Shown piece by piece: positions 62,290 through 64,000 of a stretch of 64,000 nucleotides of DNA; position 1 is the first letter of the stretch, and every line of letters starts with the position of its first letter. The notes under the pieces were generated by a model that searched no databases, was not told the DNA's origin, and saw nothing but the letters and a program-made list of their open reading frames with translations. This DNA comes from Pseudomonas fluorescens (GTDB lineage: Bacteria > Pseudomonadota > Gammaproteobacteria > Pseudomonadales > Pseudomonadaceae), in contig NZ_VCNJ01000008.1 in NCBI RefSeq assembly GCF_005938625.1, positions 124,001 to 188,000 of the forward strand, read 5' to 3'. The translations under genes and the position numbers were made by a program.

Positions 62290-63198
62290 ATGACATCCAG
62301 CCCCGAACACGCTCGCCTGCTACGGCTGGCGACCCGCGCCTCGGTGGCGGTCGCTTGCACGTTGATCGTCGCCAAAGCCATCGCCTGGTGGCTCAGCGGC
62401 TCGGTGAGCATGCTTGCCGGCCTCACCGACTCGGCGCTGGATGGCGTCACTTCGATGCTCAATCTGCTGGCGGTGCATTACGCGCTGCGCCCGGCGGATG
62501 ACGATCACCGTTACGGTCACGGCAAAGCGGAATCGCTGGCGGGCATGGCGCAGGCGCTGTTCATTGGCGGCAGTGCGGTGCTGATCGCGTTTCAGGCGTA
62601 CGAGCGATTGCATGATCCGCAGCCGCTGGGCGCGCCGTGGCTGAGCATTGGCGTCATCGTGTTTTCGTTGCTGCTGACGGCGGCGTTGCTGGTGTTGCAG
62701 CATCGGGTGATCAAGCAGACCGGCTCCAACGCCGTGCGCGCGGACTCGCTGCACTATCGCTCGGACATGCTGCTCAACGGCAGCATTCTGATTGCGCTGA
62801 TTTTGGCCGGGTTTGGTTTTGAGCAACTGGATGCGTGGTTCGGTCTGGGCATTGCTGCGTACATTCTGTGGAGCGCAATCCAGATCGCCCGGGAAAGTTT
62901 TTCGGTGTTGATGGATGAAGAACTGCCAACCGACGTCAGCCAGCACATGCTCGAACTGGCTTGCAGTGTGCCGGGCGTGTTGGGTGCGCATGACTTGCGC
63001 ACGCGGATATCCGGCAACCGCTGGTTTGTGCAGTTGCACCTGGAATTGCCGGGGGAATTGACCCTGTCAGTGGCGCACGGCATCAGCGATCAAGCCGCCG
63101 ATGCCATTCACAAGGCCTACCCGCGAGCCGAAGTGCTGGTGCACGCCGATCCGATAAAAGCAGCTACAAGTCGCGAGCCGCAAGCTTCAAGCTTGTAG
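62290..63198 (+). CDS. Cation diffusion facilitator (FieF-like) metal transporter
   Basis: This 302-residue protein has six membrane helices. Metal ligands are visible in LTDSALDGVTS (helix 2) and HYRSDMLLNG (helix 5), with HRYGHGKAE in the loop between helices 2 and 3 as in FieF. A C-terminal cytosolic CDF dimer domain ends it. It exports divalent metal (Fe/Zn type) in exchange for protons. It follows the lipoprotein by 12 bp. Confidence 0.9.
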   Translation: MTSSPEHARLLRLATRASVAVACTLIVAKAIAWWLSGSVSMLAGLTDSALDGVTSMLNLLAVHYALRPADDDHRYGHGKAESLAGMAQALFIGGSAVLIAFQAYERLHDPQPLGAPWLSIGVIVFSLLLTAALLVLQHRVIKQTGSNAVRADSLHYRSDMLLNGSILIALILAGFGFEQLDAWFGLGIAAYILWSAIQIARESFSVLMDEELPTDVSQHMLELACSVPGVLGAHDLRTRISGNRWFVQLHLELPGELTLSVAHGISDQAADAIHKAYPRAEVLVHADPIKAATSREPQASSL

Positions 63199-63226
63199 CT
63201 CGAAACTTGCCGCTCGCAGCTGCTTC
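63164..63226. repeat. REP-like palindromic element
   Basis: The sequence around AGCTACAAG ... GCAAGCTTCAAGCTTG ... CTTGCCGCTCGCAGCTG is of the kind common between Pseudomonas core genes. It overlaps the last codons of the transporter and ends at the stop of the convergent gene. Confidence 0.6.
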
Positions 63227-64000
63227 TATCTGACCTGATAACCACGACTGCTCAGGCAATTGCCCTGAGCCTGTCGATAGGCCTGAACCACTTCGGGCGC
63301 CGGTTGATAAGTCGCGGTGCGCGGGTCAAAACCGCTTTGCTGCACGGCGTACTGGTAGCACTGGTAACCGTCCTGCTGCACCTGCTCCGGCGACTGACCG
63401 TTGGCTGGATACGCCTCGACGTCATAGCCTTGGGACTGTGGCTGCGGCTGTTGCTGCACCGGCGGCTCGACCACCACGTAATCCTGCGTCGCTTCCTGAT
63501 ACGCGTAGTAGGAACCGGCGGCAAGGAACAGCAGCGAACCACCGATCCACACTTCACGGGCGTAATCCGGCAAATACTGGATGCGGATCCCGCGCGGCGG
63601 TTGCACGACGATGTAGCGCGGGCCTTGCGGGCGATACCAGTAGCCGCCGGAGAAGAAGTAATCCTGCCCGCGATACGGCACGCGGTAATCGCGATCCGGG
63701 AAACGGTCGATCACATGCCCCGGACGATACTGCGGGCCCGGGCCCCAACCGTTGCCGTGTCCGTCGGGACGCCCCGGCCAGCGATTGTCATTGGGCCGGT
63801 TGTTGGTCTGCCAATGCTGATTGCTGTAGCCGTTTTGCGGACGCTCGTCGCGGTAGTAACCCTGACGCGGCTCTTGAGTCTGGCGCACGGCGTCGGGCCG
63901 TGGCTGGATCGGCAGGCTGTTGGCCGGCAGTTGCGGCGGTGGTGGCGGCTGACGTACCGGGTTGGGGTTGTAGGCCGGACGGTTTTGATCATGGTTTTGC
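63226..64000 (-). CDS. DUF6515-like membrane protein, N-terminus beyond window
   Basis: The frame is open to the window edge, so the start lies to the right. The visible part is Gln/Pro/Arg-rich and repetitive. Next come YRPGHVIDRFPDRDYRVPYRGQDYFFSGGYWYRP in pattern (DUF6515 type), one membrane helix (IGGSLLFLAAGSYYAY), and a Cys-containing C-terminal domain (DGYQCYQYAV ... GNCLSSRG). Likely envelope protein of unknown function. Confidence 0.75.
   Translation of the reverse strand, partial: QNHDQNRPAYNPNPVRQPPPPPQLPANSLPIQPRPDAVRQTQEPRQGYYRDERPQNGYSNQHWQTNNRPNDNRWPGRPDGHGNGWGPGPQYRPGHVIDRFPDRDYRVPYRGQDYFFSGGYWYRPQGPRYIVVQPPRGIRIQYLPDYAREVWIGGSLLFLAAGSYYAYQEATQDYVVVEPPVQQQPQPQSQGYDVEAYPANGQSPEQVQQDGYQCYQYAVQQSGFDPRTATYQPAPEVVQAYRQAQGNCLSSRGYQVR

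Noticed and set aside
62320..63039. Long minus-strand frame opposite the cation transporter
   Set aside because: It is a shadow of the high-GC coding strand; the transporter motifs settle the true frame.

Overview
The window is the right-hand part of a large genomic island in a Pseudomonas chromosome, most likely the P. fluorescens group. The last 2.6 kb (from about 61.37 kb) are GC-rich and look like ordinary Pseudomonas core genome: the 5' end of hrpB, a small lipoprotein, a cation diffusion facilitator and a DUF6515-like protein. Everything to the left is lower in GC, patchy in composition and made of short unrelated blocks. There are no rRNA or tRNA genes and no CRISPR array that I can see.

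Island ends. The left edge (1-3725) holds the end of a tightly overlapping operon: large tyrosine recombinase, small helical protein, second tyrosine recombinase. This layout resembles the Gamma-Mobile-Trio (GmtZ/X/Y) or GInt (ginABCD) integration modules. The right edge is an interrupted hrpB. The host gene breaks off exactly at its DExH-box codons (about 61,370), and the island supplies a second, complete hrpB (58,715-61,237) just inside the junction. The element therefore targets an essential-looking motif of a housekeeping helicase and repairs the damage with its own copy.

Cargo, left to right. 4-14 kb: candidate defence genes, namely a DUF4238-like protein, an Abi/HEPN protein, a YiiX-like papain-fold protein, a degenerate tyrosine-recombinase-like protein, a ribbon-helix-helix/PUA-EVE-like fusion, and an NdpA-like plus membrane-protein operon. 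13.8-15.5 kb: a DUF3800/DUF6998-type pair. 16-27 kb: a metabolic and regulatory block with twin paralogues of an unrecognised protein family, twin LysR regulators and twin DUF606 transporters, plus VOC and metallo-beta-lactamase-fold proteins. 27-31.5 kb: small accessory genes, an XRE regulator and an AbiJ-like protein. 31.9-39.3 kb: a block that matches, in gene content, the allicin/thiosulfinate tolerance clusters known from garlic- and onion-associated bacteria (AhpD-like, old yellow enzyme, tautomerase, KefF, KefC, thioredoxin, DsbA/FrnE-like, TetR, SDR, OsmC); a TetR gene, a quinone-oxidoreductase-like gene and a LysR gene follow. 43.8-54.7 kb: small unknown genes, a histidine phosphatase, a second XRE regulator, a DEDDh exonuclease and an Mrr-like endonuclease. 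54.8-58.6 kb: an AbpA-AbpB phage-defence pair whose lengths match the E. coli proteins.

Two repeat families organise the cargo. One is a pair of short palindromes about 41 bp apart, found directly after the recombinase operon and at two module boundaries; it looks like a recombination site. The other is a 100-130 bp multi-hairpin repeat in four copies whose stems show compensatory base changes; it brackets small gene blocks. Together they suggest that the island gains and loses modules at defined non-coding sites. Functions below come from motif reading and family knowledge only; no database search was possible.
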